Assembly: GCF_003258705.1 (NCBI RefSeq)
Contig: NZ_CP029480.1
Span: 806,001-870,000, forward strand
Source of the DNA: Arcticibacterium luteifluviistationis
Lineage (GTDB): Bacteria > Bacteroidota > Bacteroidia > Cytophagales > Spirosomataceae
DNA: 64,000 nt
Direction of reading: 5' to 3'
The first letter of the stretch is position 1, and the number at the start of each line of letters is the position of its first letter. Position numbers and translations under genes: made by a program. A model generated the notes under the pieces. The model was given only the letters and a program-made list of their open reading frames with translations. It ran no database searches and was not told where the DNA came from. This document shows, piece by piece, positions 1 through 8,485 of this stretch.

Positions 1-104
1 TAATATTTGGTAATAAAACTACTAAATTACTTTAATTAACTCTAAAAAGTAAGGGTGAAAATATCTAGTCATATCGCCCCCTAAATCAAAGAGAAAATTT
101 CCCT

Positions 105-131
105 CAGCCGAGTCACGCTTGCGGACTCTGC
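105..131. repeat. Palindromic hairpin repeat, copy a (divergent)
   Basis: A short imperfect palindrome with arms GAGTC and GACTC around a loop related to ACGCTTGCG. It resembles the hairpins near 28220, 37621, 39703, 41404 and 45487. Positions 1-287 otherwise hold no gene I can support. A weak CCCC/GGGG hairpin lies near 243-256. Confidence 0.4.
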
Positions 132-287
132 TGTACTTCTAGGTTAAATACGGTAGCTTTACCTCATGGCTATAAATGTAAAAATGAATGTACAACACTT
201 TTAAGCAGTTATAGAGTAATACCCCAGAGTCCGATCTGGCGAGCCCCCGCAAGGGGAAAAAACAATCTCAATATTGTTGACAGGTTT

Positions 288-632
288 TTATCCATTCAAA
301 TCCAAAGCATCTATTTCACGGGCCAAAACATGTGATAAACCATTAATAATAGCTTCTATGTTTCGTCTCCCATGAAGAATCGTGGCGATAACAATACCGT
401 TTTCGCCAGTTTTGTAAATAGCAAAATGTTTTCCGACAGGTGCCATACAGAAGGGAAATGACCTATTTTTTCTTAGTATTCCAATTTCAGGATTTTGAGC
501 AATTTTTCCGAAAGCATCGTACAACTCAGACATATAGTTGTCTGTTTGACCTTCACCCCATTTTTCAATAGAATACTTTTCAATTTCTAAAAGGTCTAAT
601 ATGGCTCTCTTAGTTAGGAAGAACTCAGCCAT
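288..632 (-). CDS. parE: RelE/ParE-family toxin
   Basis: A 114-residue basic protein with the ParE/RelE layout. An N-terminal helix carries the pattern AxxDLLEIEKYSIEKWG (residues about 10-26), a middle strand region has NPEIGILR, and the C-terminal strand is IVIATILHGRRN, the usual ParE ending of I-x-x-I-L-H-x-R-R. ParE toxins inhibit gyrase; RelE relatives cleave mRNA. The sequence favours ParE because of its helix pattern and its partner, but the target cannot be decided. It lies 3 bases downstream of the antitoxin gene on the same strand, so the two are co-transcribed with the antitoxin first. Length is normal for the family. Confidence 0.85.
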   Translation of the reverse strand: MAEFFLTKRAILDLLEIEKYSIEKWGEGQTDNYMSELYDAFGKIAQNPEIGILRKNRSFPFCMAPVGKHFAIYKTGENGIVIATILHGRRNIEAIINGLSHVLAREIDALDLNG

Positions 633-635
633 AAT

Positions 636-902
636 TTATTCCCAATTTTGAAATTGCTTCTGCTTAAAAAGCTCCTTATCTTTTTTCCAGCTTCCACTAG
701 ATTTAATAGTACGACTTTCTTTAATATCCGTAAAACCTTCCATTATACTAGAATAAACCTGAGACAGTTCACCTTCCATATCACGACGAATTAATGAACG
801 GATGTATTCACTTGGAGTTTCGTATAAGGCATCCGAGCCAACCATTGAATTTACATGATCAGCCAAAGGCTTTGATAATCTGGCGTTAATTCTGTCTGAC
901 AT
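636..902 (-). CDS. parD: ParD-like ribbon-helix-helix antitoxin
   Basis: An 88-residue protein whose N-terminus reads as a ribbon-helix-helix fold: a strand INARLSKPLADHV, then helices ending in ETPSEYIRSLIRRDME, the typical ParD signature around SEYIRxLI. The acidic and basic C-terminal tail would wrap the toxin. The open frame extends 11 codons further upstream, but the ATG at 902 begins the conserved strand directly and is preferred. ParD-type proteins neutralise ParE and autorepress the operon by binding the promoter, which should lie within about 903-990. The stop codon is 3 bases before the toxin start, giving tight translational coupling. Confidence 0.8.
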   Translation of the reverse strand: MSDRINARLSKPLADHVNSMVGSDALYETPSEYIRSLIRRDMEGELSQVYSSIMEGFTDIKESRTIKSSGSWKKDKELFKQKQFQNWE

Positions 903-995
903 ATTTTTCTTTGTTAAGTAATCTAAATGTCGCAATAAATGCTCAATTTGTCACCACCTCTGGATGGATTCTTTATTCACAAACGCTGCTACCCA

Positions 996-2876
996 TTAAT
1001 AAAACCTCAACTCAATCCTTCTGTTTTGACTTCTGCCAGCTTCGTCATTATTGCTCTCTCGTGGTTTAGTTTCTCCGTAGCCTTTGGCTGTTACATTATC
1101 TTTGCTAAGGCCTTCTTTTATAAGGTAATCTACTACAGACTGTGCTCTTTTTTGAGAAAGTGCTTGATTACTTTCCGCGGTGCCGACATCATCTGTATGG
1201 CCAGATATTTCTACTTTCAGTTTTGGGTTTCGCCAGATGAGTTCAGAGAGTTTGCTTAACTCCACCAGCGACTCTGGTTTTAAATCCCACTTGGCTTCGT
1301 CAAAGTAGATGTTGCTAAGCACTTCTATTTTTTCTTTGTCTATTTTGTCTAGACCAATCTCCAATTCCTTGTTATCCTTTTTAGCTTCCGATTTAAAGCT
1401 AAAAGCCAAGCTTTTGAAGAAATAAGATGGGTGCTCTACATAAAGCCCAAAGTTTCCAGAAAATGGAAGCACCGCTAAATACTCACCAGTTTTGGCATCA
1501 GCCGCAAATTCAGACACCACTTCTTTGGTATTTAAATTTATCAATTTGATAGACGCCCCTAAGGCCACATTGCTTTCAGCATCAAAAACATGCCCTTTTA
1601 AGTAAAATGTAGGGTCAAACTTCTCTTTTAACTCTTTAGGCAAATCAAACTGATACATATTGACCTTCTCCCCTTCTTGCTTCGTATAAAAAGCCTGTTT
1701 ACCATCGGCCGAAATCACCAAGGCAAATTGGTCTGAACCATCATTAATAGGATAGCCCAGATTTAAAGGCTCTGTCATGGTTTTCTCCGTTTTGTTTGAC
1801 AAAAACAAATCAAAACCACCTAAACCTGAATGCCCTTCAGACGCAAAGAAAAGACTCTTTCCATTGGCATGTAAAAACGGAGAGATTTCATCTTTTGAAG
1901 TGTTTATCACCTTCCCTAAATTTCTCGCCAGATTCCACTCATTCATCTCACCCAGTGTACTTACATAAAGGTCTTTTTTACCTTGCCCGCCATACCTGTC
2001 AGACGAGAAAACTATCATCTTCCCATCTGAAGACAATGACGCCTGAGAATCCCAAAAGGGTGAATTAACATTGGGGCCCATGTTCTGAGGTGTTGACCAG
2101 CCATTTTCATCTAATCTCGTTATAAAAAGGTCACAGCTCCCTAAGCTTTCTCTTCCATCGCAACTTGTAAAAACCATGGTTTTTCCGTCAGCAGAAATAG
2201 TACAAGTCCCTTCATTAAAATCAGTATTTATTACCTCAGAAATCCCTTTGGGTGTTGACCAAACTCCATTTTCCTTATTTGAAATGTAAATATTTTCGTC
2301 AGCACCAATAGTTCTGGCGGTATAGTAAATGGCAGAACCATCAGCCGTAAAAACTGGAAAGTACTGCATGTCTTTAAAATTTAAAACCTCCGGCATTAAA
2401 GAGGCTTCTATCACCAACGGTTTTTCCAGAATTTCTAAGGCGTATGTGCAGTTTAATATTTGCTTCTCTATTTGTTTATAAGCCGGCGTACCTTCTCTAG
2501 TTTTTTCTAGAGCTACATTCAGGTATTCTTTAGCTTTTTTATATTGATTTGCCTTTAAGGCCTCCGTACCTAAAAATGTATAAGCCAAGACATAGCCCTT
2601 GTTTTCTGGCTCCAAAACTAGGAGTTTCTCAAAATACATTTTGGCATTGCCCAAATCACGGCTTGCATAAGCTATTTGACCTAACTTATAATACACCGCC
2701 GTGTAATCAGGATATCGTTCTAATGCTTTTAGATAAAACTCACGAGCCGTGGTATTATCACGTTTTAAATAAGCCTCTTCCCCTTTTTCGAAGTAGCTAA
2801 GAGCCTTCTTATCTTGAGCATTGCTAGACAAGGCACAGACTAAAATTAAAAGAAATAGCGTAATTTTTAGTTTCAT
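996..2876 (-). CDS. TPR-PD40-OmpA envelope protein, PorE-like architecture
   Basis: A 626-residue exported protein with a Sec signal ending SSNAQ at about residue 21. TPR-like helices follow (residues 25-150), then repeated PD40/WD40-type blades with motifs such as ADGSAIYYTA, ADGKTMVFTS and SDGKMIVFSS (about 165-400), and a carboxypeptidase-regulatory-like beta domain (about 415-490). It ends in an OmpA peptidoglycan-binding domain with SGHTDDVGTAESNQALSQKRA and QNRRIELRFY. This domain order is that of PorE of the type IX secretion system. Cytophagales carry many paralogues with the same order, so a specific role in secretion is only a possibility. The protein should sit in the periplasm, tethered to peptidoglycan. 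It is divergent from hemJ. Confidence 0.8.
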   Translation of the reverse strand: MKLKITLFLLILVCALSSNAQDKKALSYFEKGEEAYLKRDNTTAREFYLKALERYPDYTAVYYKLGQIAYASRDLGNAKMYFEKLLVLEPENKGYVLAYTFLGTEALKANQYKKAKEYLNVALEKTREGTPAYKQIEKQILNCTYALEILEKPLVIEASLMPEVLNFKDMQYFPVFTADGSAIYYTARTIGADENIYISNKENGVWSTPKGISEVINTDFNEGTCTISADGKTMVFTSCDGRESLGSCDLFITRLDENGWSTPQNMGPNVNSPFWDSQASLSSDGKMIVFSSDRYGGQGKKDLYVSTLGEMNEWNLARNLGKVINTSKDEISPFLHANGKSLFFASEGHSGLGGFDLFLSNKTEKTMTEPLNLGYPINDGSDQFALVISADGKQAFYTKQEGEKVNMYQFDLPKELKEKFDPTFYLKGHVFDAESNVALGASIKLINLNTKEVVSEFAADAKTGEYLAVLPFSGNFGLYVEHPSYFFKSLAFSFKSEAKKDNKELEIGLDKIDKEKIEVLSNIYFDEAKWDLKPESLVELSKLSELIWRNPKLKVEISGHTDDVGTAESNQALSQKRAQSVVDYLIKEGLSKDNVTAKGYGETKPRESNNDEAGRSQNRRIELRFY

Positions 2877-2901
2877 ATGGGTCTATTCGAATCTAACGCT
2901 T

Positions 2902-2909
2902 TAATTTTG
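2902..2909 (+). promoter_or_regulatory. Bacteroidota -7 element for hemJ
   Basis: TAATTTTG fits the Bacteroidota housekeeping -7 consensus TAnnTTTG and lies 38 bases before the hemJ ATG. I see no clear -33 TTTG at the usual distance, so the call rests on the -7 match and its position in the divergent spacer. Confidence 0.45.
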
Positions 2910-2947
2910 TTTTTATTTTCAAAACGCAAACACCATACCGCGTCATC

Positions 2948-3484
2948 ATGCAGTACTATCAATTTTTTAAAGCTTTCCATATTATAGGTTTCGTTTCTTG
3001 GTTTGCGGGTATGTTTTATCTAGTTCGCATATTTGTATATCATGCTGAAGCAGACGATAAACCAGAACATTTAAGAAATGACTGGAAGTCTCAATTCACG
3101 CAAATGTCTTGGCGAGTTTATAAGATTATTTGCAACCCCGCCATGATGATTACTTGGACTTTTGGTTTAGCCATGCTTATTACAAATCCGGCTATTCTAA
3201 ATCAAAACTGGATTAAGGTAAAACTGGTGCTATTGGTTTTACTTACAGGCTATCATTTATACTGCAAAAGCATCATAAAAAAACAAGAGCAAGGCTTATC
3301 TACTTATAGCTCTTTCCAGTTCAGGTTATTAAACGAATTGCCTACCCTATTTTTGGTTTCAATAGTCCTTCTAGCTGTTGTTAAAGATGTTTTAAATTTT
3401 GTTTACCTATTTGCAGGAGTTATGGCTTTTGGAGTACTCTTGTTTTTAATCGCCAAAGCCTACAAAAAAAGTAGAAATAAATAA
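2948..3484 (+). CDS. hemJ: Protoporphyrinogen IX oxidase HemJ
   Basis: A 178-residue integral membrane protein of the HemJ (UPF0093) family, which oxidises protoporphyrinogen IX to protoporphyrin IX in haem synthesis. The first helix carries the conserved histidine in KAFHIIGFVSWFAGMFYL (His11). A loop has WRVYKIICNPAMMITW, and WIKVKL holds the conserved lysine at about residue 92. FRLLNELPTLFL is the usual C-terminal signature. Four to five membrane helices are visible and the length is normal. The next gene begins 10 bases downstream and is probably co-transcribed. Confidence is high because both signature residues are present. Confidence 0.9.
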   Translation: MQYYQFFKAFHIIGFVSWFAGMFYLVRIFVYHAEADDKPEHLRNDWKSQFTQMSWRVYKIICNPAMMITWTFGLAMLITNPAILNQNWIKVKLVLLVLLTGYHLYCKSIIKKQEQGLSTYSSFQFRLLNELPTLFLVSIVLLAVVKDVLNFVYLFAGVMAFGVLLFLIAKAYKKSRNK

Positions 3485-3494
3485 TTCAAACACC

Positions 3495-3782
3495 ATGAAA
3501 GATAATTACCTAGCACGTTTCAAAAACATAAGCTCAGAAAACGAACTCTCTACCGACATCCAAAAGAGTCTTTGGCAAGACTATAAAGGAAACTGGGAAA
3601 GAGCTCATGAACTTGCTCAAAAGAAAGAAGGACACACCGATTACGACAGAATTCACGCCTACCTTCACAGAAAAGAAGGCGATAAATTTAACGCAGGCTG
3701 GTGGTATCGTCAACTGAACCTTCCCTACCCAACAATCAGTTTGGAAAAAGAGTGGGAAGAGCTAGTGGAGCAATACAAATAG
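3495..3782 (+). CDS. Conserved hypothetical protein, 95 aa
   Basis: A small soluble protein without signal or membrane segment. It is rich in charged and aromatic residues, with motifs LWQDYKGNWERAHELAQ, YDRIHAYLHRKEGD and NAGWWYRQL. Small proteins of this type occur in many Bacteroidota, but I do not recognise a function. Its start lies 10 bases after hemJ, so it may share that transcript. Its stop is 1 base before the convergent oxidoreductase stop at 3784. Confidence 0.75.
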   Translation: MKDNYLARFKNISSENELSTDIQKSLWQDYKGNWERAHELAQKKEGHTDYDRIHAYLHRKEGDKFNAGWWYRQLNLPYPTISLEKEWEELVEQYK

Positions 3783-3783
3783 G

Positions 3784-5058
3784 TTAAATCCAATTATAGC
3801 CAGAGCGATACTCTCTAAAAAGTAGTGCGTTAGCTTCAGCATCTCCCTTAAATTCTTCCTTTTTGTAATCCCATTTTAATGGACGTCCTAGTTGCCATGA
3901 AATTAACCCTAAGTGCATAGGCATTGTCATTTTTCTAGCATAAGCCAAATTAGATTCCGGCTGAATTCTGCTTTTAACAGAGTCAATAAAGTTTTGCTGA
4001 TGCCCTGGGGAGCGTTTAATTGTTTGAGGAATGCTTTCTATATCTGTCAAAACCTCTCCGTCCAACCTAATTTCTTTACTTCCATAATCACATAAGAGCG
4101 TGCCTTTAGTTCCTTCAAAATAGGCTCCAATATGCTTCCCAGCTGCTCCTGGTACATCAGGAGCTTTAGAAGTCCACTGAATATCTAAGCCCTTAAATTT
4201 ATAATCAATGCTAATCTCTGAAGGTGTATCCCCTATTCCAGGACTTATTATTCCTTTTGCATCAATGGATTTAAGCTTTTCAGGAGAAATACTCCACCAA
4301 ACTATATCGGCTATATGACACCAGAAATCTTGAAAAACACCACCCGAATAGTCCATGAAATAACGGTAGGTAAAGTGGCACCTTTCTGGAAAATAATCTC
4401 TTTCGGGAGCAGGACCTTGCCACATATCCCAATTAAGCTCTTTCGGTACTTTTTGATAATTAGTTTTCTCTATTACAGGCGGCTCACCAGCTTTCCACAG
4501 TCTTACTTTTTTCACTTTGCCAATAGCACCTCCTTGAATTAGCTCTACTACTCTATGATAGTTATCACCCGCATGTATTTGATTTCCTAATTGAAATATT
4601 TTTTTATTAGCATTCATAGAGGCCAACATCATTTGACCTTCTTTCACACTGTAAGAAAGCGGCTTTTCTCCATAAACATCTTTGCCTGCTTGAAAAGCCA
4701 TTATAGCTATTTGGGCATGCCAATGGTCTGGCGTAGCACAGGTTATAGCGTCAATGTCTTTCCTGTCTAAAATCCTACGGAAGTCGTCGTAAGTATCTAC
4801 TTTTTGATTCGGTTTATGTCCTAGAAGAACATTCTTAGCTGTAGCTAAATGATTACTATCCACATCACACAGAGCCACCGTTTGCACATCAGGAAGTTTA
4901 GCAAACCAATTTAGATGATTAGTCCCCATACCATTGACACCAATGTGTGCCACACGAACCTTGTCGCTGGCGGCAGGTTTGCCTAATAAATTTGGAACAT
5001 AGTGAAACGCAAAAGCAGAAACAGCTGCTTTTTTAATAAAGGATCTTCTTGATGTCAT
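3784..5058 (-). CDS. Tat-exported Gfo/Idh/MocA-family oxidoreductase
   Basis: A 424-residue NAD(P)-dependent oxidoreductase of the glycosidase-associated Gfo/Idh/MocA type. The chosen ATG at 5058 gives an immediate twin-arginine signal, RRSFIKKAA, followed by a hydrophobic stretch. The frame is open a further 27 codons upstream, but that extension would bury the signal. The Rossmann motif is VAHIGVNGMGTNHLNW, the sugar-binding motif is EKPLSYSVKEGQMM, and the DHWHAQ segment is typical of periplasmic Bacteroidota members. These enzymes oxidise or epimerise sugars; the substrate cannot be read from the sequence. It is monocistronic and ends against the gene at 3495-3782. Confidence 0.88.
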   Translation of the reverse strand: MTSRRSFIKKAAVSAFAFHYVPNLLGKPAASDKVRVAHIGVNGMGTNHLNWFAKLPDVQTVALCDVDSNHLATAKNVLLGHKPNQKVDTYDDFRRILDRKDIDAITCATPDHWHAQIAIMAFQAGKDVYGEKPLSYSVKEGQMMLASMNANKKIFQLGNQIHAGDNYHRVVELIQGGAIGKVKKVRLWKAGEPPVIEKTNYQKVPKELNWDMWQGPAPERDYFPERCHFTYRYFMDYSGGVFQDFWCHIADIVWWSISPEKLKSIDAKGIISPGIGDTPSEISIDYKFKGLDIQWTSKAPDVPGAAGKHIGAYFEGTKGTLLCDYGSKEIRLDGEVLTDIESIPQTIKRSPGHQQNFIDSVKSRIQPESNLAYARKMTMPMHLGLISWQLGRPLKWDYKKEEFKGDAEANALLFREYRSGYNWI

Positions 5059-5169
5059 TTTAGGGTTGTTATAGTTCTCTTTAAATTTAAACAAATAACA
5101 TGCACCTTTTCTAGAAACTAGAAAAAAGTACCCAGACATGTAGACGAAATACCCCTTTAAAAAAGTAAA

Positions 5170-5189
5170 ACCCCAGAAAGCTCTGGGGT
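5170..5189. terminator. Hairpin terminator of alanine dehydrogenase
   Basis: ACCCCAGA and TCTGGGGT form an 8-bp perfect stem with loop AAGC, flanked by A-rich sequence on the left. On the minus strand this becomes a GC stem followed by a T-rich tract, so it should terminate ald transcripts. Confidence 0.65.
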
Positions 5190-5235
5190 ATACATTATCA
5201 TAACAGTTTTAAGGAAATCTAAATTCTTATATAAA

Positions 5236-6318
5236 TTAGGCAAAAGCTTCCGCTACGCCTTTATGTACTATTTCTCCGTTTACAATATTCAAACCTTTCT
5301 TTAAGGCTAGGCTTTCTTCGGTGGCTTTTTGCCATCCTTTATTCGCCAATTCTAAAACATAAGGCAATGTGGCGTTTGTTAAGGCCAGAGTAGATGTATA
5401 TGGTACTGCTCCTGGCATGTTAGCCACGCAATAATGTACTATATCGTCTATTATGAAAGTAGGGGCTTCATGTGTAGTAGGTGTACAGGTTTCAATACAA
5501 CCTCCTTGATCTACAGCCACGTCTACCAAAACCGTTCCTGGTCTCATTTTCTTAAGCATATCTCTTTTAATAAGATGTGGTGCTTTGGCTCCAGGAATTA
5601 ACACCGCTCCTACTATCAAGTCAGCCTCTTTAATGGCTGTTTCTATATTATGTTGATTAGACATCATGGTGGTAACATTGGCAGGCATGATATCCGCCAA
5701 ATACCTCAATCTTTTAAGACTGATGTCCATAATAATAACGTTGGCTCCAAGTCCAGCAGCCATTTTTGCCGCTTGCGTACCTACTATACCACCTCCTAAG
5801 ACCAAGACTTTCCCTCTCGGTGTTCCTGGAACACCTCCTAATAAGATTCCCTTACCTTTTAAAGGTTTCTCTAAGTACTTAGCTCCTTCTTGGATAGACA
5901 TTCTCCCTGCCACCTCTGACATTGGAATTAGCAAAGGCAAAGAACCATCAGCACTTTCTACGGTTTCGTACGCCAAACAAACCGCCTTACTTTTAATCAT
6001 GGCTTTGGTTAATGGCTCCGAACTTGCAAAATGAAAATAGGTGAAAAGTAATTGGCCTTCTCTTACAAGGTCATACTCCTGAGCAATCGGTTCTTTCACT
6101 TTAAGAACCATTTCTGCTCTAGCGTATACATCTTCAATGGTTGGAACAATTTCCGCACCAACAGAAATATATTCCTTATCTTCAAAACCGCTTCCGAATC
6201 CAGCGTTAGATTGAATAAGAACTCGGTGACCAAGTTTTACCAACTCTAATACTCCAGCAGGGGTAATAGCCACTCGATCCTCATTGTTCTTTATTTCTGC
6301 AGGTACACCTATTAACAT
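5236..6318 (-). CDS. ald: Alanine dehydrogenase
   Basis: A 360-residue enzyme that reversibly deaminates L-alanine to pyruvate and ammonia using NAD. The N-terminus MLIGVPAEIKNNEDRVAITPAGV is diagnostic for the AlaDH/PNT family. VKVKEP carries a substrate lysine, FTYFHFA is characteristic of Ald, and the Rossmann motif is VLVLGGGIVGTQAA (about residue 170). TTHEAPTF and NMPGAVPYTSTLAL complete the pattern. Length is slightly below the usual 370. It is divergent from an Lrp-type regulator, the common arrangement for alanine catabolism, and has its own -7 element and terminator. Confidence 0.95.
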   Translation of the reverse strand: MLIGVPAEIKNNEDRVAITPAGVLELVKLGHRVLIQSNAGFGSGFEDKEYISVGAEIVPTIEDVYARAEMVLKVKEPIAQEYDLVREGQLLFTYFHFASSEPLTKAMIKSKAVCLAYETVESADGSLPLLIPMSEVAGRMSIQEGAKYLEKPLKGKGILLGGVPGTPRGKVLVLGGGIVGTQAAKMAAGLGANVIIMDISLKRLRYLADIMPANVTTMMSNQHNIETAIKEADLIVGAVLIPGAKAPHLIKRDMLKKMRPGTVLVDVAVDQGGCIETCTPTTHEAPTFIIDDIVHYCVANMPGAVPYTSTLALTNATLPYVLELANKGWQKATEESLALKKGLNIVNGEIVHKGVAEAFA

Positions 6319-6375
6319 TGTGGGGTTTTATTTTTCGGTTAAGAACGTTTAGTATGATGAAGTGTAATTGTGCCA

Positions 6376-6383
6376 CAAAGATA
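6376..6383 (-). promoter_or_regulatory. -7 element of ald promoter
   Basis: Read on the minus strand the sequence is TATCTTTG, an exact TAnnTTTG match placed 57 bases upstream of the ald start. A -33 TTTG is not obvious. The divergent spacer 6319-6514 should also hold Lrp binding sites, but I could not define them. Confidence 0.5.
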
Positions 6384-6431
6384 AGAGTGAAGAATTATTT
6401 TTTATATAACTCTATTATTTAAGAATATTTT

Positions 6432-6439
6432 TATTTTTG
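6432..6439 (+). promoter_or_regulatory. -7 element of lrp promoter
   Basis: TATTTTTG matches TAnnTTTG and lies 75 bases upstream of the regulator start, within the 196-base divergent spacer. Confidence 0.45.
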
Positions 6440-6514
6440 CGAGCCAAATGAAAGACTAATATTCTTTACAAATAGTTTTTTTTACCATAAAAAAGATATT
6501 TTTTCTGCCAAACC

Positions 6515-6967
6515 ATGGACAATACTGACATCAAAATATTAAAGCTTCTCCAGAAAAATGCACAAATGACTTACAAGGAGATTGCCGAGGAAATAAACCT
6601 TACGCAAACGCCTGTTTTCGACCGAATAAAAAGGATGGAAAAAAGTGGTGTGATTGACAAATATGTCACCATACTTAATAGGAAAAAAGTGGGCAATTCA
6701 CTCACCGTTTTCAACCAGGTAACCATGATAAAGCAGACCTTAGAGATATCTCAAAAATTTGATGAGGCGGTGGCCAAGTTACCCGAAGTTGTGGAGTGTC
6801 ATTTCGTTTCTGGAGGTTTTGACTATCTTCTTAAGATTATTGTTCCAGACATGGAAACGTACCATAAGTTTCACCAGTTAAAGCTTTCTGTAATACCAGG
6901 TGTCTCTCTCATAAATAGTTATTTCGTGATGTCAGAAGTTAAAAACACTACGGAAATTCCGCTTTGA
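6515..6967 (+). CDS. Lrp/AsnC-family transcriptional regulator
   Basis: A 150-residue regulator with an N-terminal winged helix-turn-helix (ILKLLQKNAQMTYKEIAEEINLTQTPVFDRIKRME, residues 6-43) and a C-terminal RAM ligand-binding domain (about 70-145, with VECHFVSGGFDYLLKI). The family senses amino acids and often controls adjacent catabolic genes. Here the divergent neighbour is alanine dehydrogenase, so alanine-responsive control of ald is a strong inference. Length is normal and the start gives the canonical M-D-x-x-D-x-K-I-L opening. Confidence 0.92.
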   Translation: MDNTDIKILKLLQKNAQMTYKEIAEEINLTQTPVFDRIKRMEKSGVIDKYVTILNRKKVGNSLTVFNQVTMIKQTLEISQKFDEAVAKLPEVVECHFVSGGFDYLLKIIVPDMETYHKFHQLKLSVIPGVSLINSYFVMSEVKNTTEIPL

Positions 6968-7002
6968 AAGTATTAATCAAGTTTCGCTATTAGAAAGAAG
7001 CT

Positions 7003-7794
7003 TTACTCTTTCGAGAGAAAAGCTTTTGACTTTAGTATAAACTCAGCCTTAGTTTCGCCTTCATGTGCTCCATGAGAAACGTCTGGTAGTATCCAAAGGT
7101 CAGATTTTGGTAGATTATTTTTAACACGAACCACTTCTTCCAAATCCATGCCTTCATCATCATCGCCTATCATGATTAAAACTTCAGGCTGTATTCTTTT
7201 CAATTCTTCATCACTTAACCGAACGGAATAGTTCTTAAACTGCTCCATCATGCCTTTTATTTGTTCATCTCCTTCATGGGATGTTTTCAACCAAGGGAAA
7301 TTAGCTCGATTTTCAAATGTAAAAGCTTCCAAATATTCCGGAAAGTCATTAACAGTCCACGTTCCTACTGCACCTATGGTAATCATAGACTCTATGAGCG
7401 ATGGATTTATTAGAGCAAGCTGATAAAGAACATCACCACCAAAACTAAAGCCAATGGCTTTAATTTTATCCACTTTAAAATATCGAATCAGAGCATTTAA
7501 ATCTTGAGCTACGGACTTTATAGACAAATCTTTTTTAAAAGCCTCAGACTTTCCGTGACCAGTTAAGTCAATTAAGTAGACTTCATATTCCTTTTCATAG
7601 TCTTTGATATAGGCTTTCCATGATTTGGAAGATTGCGTGTAACCATGCAAAAGAATTAAAGGCTCTCCGCTCCCATAAACTTCATAGTACAGGCTTTTAC
7701 CATTGACTAAAACAGATTCTGCTTTAATGGGCGTTTGGCATAAAACAGTAATTGAACTTAAAAGAAAGATAAAAACTGCAGCAAAACTTTTCAT
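7003..7794 (-). CDS. Exported alpha/beta hydrolase
   Basis: A 263-residue protein with a Sec signal (hydrophobic residues 4-19, ending VLCQ) and a complete alpha/beta-hydrolase fold. The oxyanion region is LILLHGYTQSSKSW, the nucleophile elbow is GFSFGGD (Ser near residue 118), an acidic residue lies in LIMIGDDDEG, and the catalytic histidine is in DVSHGAHEGE. The lid region is short. Substrate is unknown; esterases and lactonases share this pattern. The start is 18 bases downstream of the DUF1684 gene stop on the same strand, suggesting a two-gene operon. Confidence 0.82.
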   Translation of the reverse strand: MKSFAAVFIFLLSSITVLCQTPIKAESVLVNGKSLYYEVYGSGEPLILLHGYTQSSKSWKAYIKDYEKEYEVYLIDLTGHGKSEAFKKDLSIKSVAQDLNALIRYFKVDKIKAIGFSFGGDVLYQLALINPSLIESMITIGAVGTWTVNDFPEYLEAFTFENRANFPWLKTSHEGDEQIKGMMEQFKNYSVRLSDEELKRIQPEVLIMIGDDDEGMDLEEVVRVKNNLPKSDLWILPDVSHGAHEGETKAEFILKSKAFLSKE

Positions 7795-7812
7795 AAATGG
7801 GCTTTCGCTAGT

Positions 7813-8406
7813 TTACTTCAAGAAAAGTACTTTTTCGCCAGCGTCTATTCTTGCTTCTACATCATTTTCTGAAGGTGGTACAGGGCATACAAAAGCTACA
7901 TTATACACACAGTAGAAGTTGTGAGCCTCGTTAAAATCTATCATCAGCTTATTATTGCTGGTCTTTTCTACATTAATATACCTACCGCCTCCGTAAGTCT
8001 CTTCGCCATTAGTACCATCAGTAAATGGTAATAAGTAATGCTCGCCTTCATCAAATAACATCAAACGATACTCCTTATCTTCTATAGTAAAAATAGCATA
8101 ACCCGCCATTTTGATAGCAGAAATACTCTGGTCAGTCATTACCATAGGAAATGTTTCTTCCGATGGACTAGATTCAAAATCTACAAACATCTTCCATTTC
8201 TCCTTAGGGTCAAAATATCTAAAATCATTGAAGTTAGAAATTTCAGCTACAGGCGACTGCTCCATTTTGAGCATATTATTCTTATATGACTCACGATTCT
8301 CAAGCGTTTCAGAGTTGAAATCTTGCTGATTCATAGTCAAAGAATAGATAGCCGCCGAAACGAATATCACACCTATTCCCCACTTCACATATTTGTTTTT
8401 AAACAT
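7813..8406 (-). CDS. DUF1684 domain protein
   Basis: A 197-residue protein with an N-terminal membrane anchor (WGIGVIFVSAAIYSL) and a DUF1684 domain. The C-terminal signature is YGGGRYINVE, then DFNEAHNFYCVYN and CPVPPSEN. DUF1684 proteins are conserved exported proteins of unknown biochemistry. The frame opens 10 codons earlier, but the -7 element TAATTTTG on the minus strand (8424-8431) would place transcription start after that upstream ATG. The ATG at 8406 is therefore preferred. Confidence 0.8.
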   Translation of the reverse strand: MFKNKYVKWGIGVIFVSAAIYSLTMNQQDFNSETLENRESYKNNMLKMEQSPVAEISNFNDFRYFDPKEKWKMFVDFESSPSEETFPMVMTDQSISAIKMAGYAIFTIEDKEYRLMLFDEGEHYLLPFTDGTNGEETYGGGRYINVEKTSNNKLMIDFNEAHNFYCVYNVAFVCPVPPSENDVEARIDAGEKVLFLK

Positions 8407-8423
8407 AATTTTAAACTTTTGGG

Positions 8424-8431
8424 CAAAATTA
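8424..8431 (-). promoter_or_regulatory. -7 element for the DUF1684/hydrolase operon
   Basis: Minus-strand TAATTTTG matches TAnnTTTG and lies 17 bases upstream of the preferred ATG. It decides between two candidate starts, because the alternative ATG at 8436 would fall upstream of the expected transcription start. Confidence 0.5.
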
Positions 8432-8485
8432 AGCATTATACCTTTTTAATTTGCGTTTTCATATCGTTAGTATTTATCAAACATT

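Noticed and set aside
939-1259. Plus-strand open frame of 106 codons
   Set aside because: It lies antisense to the OmpA domain of the 996-2876 gene and has no domain; a shadow frame.
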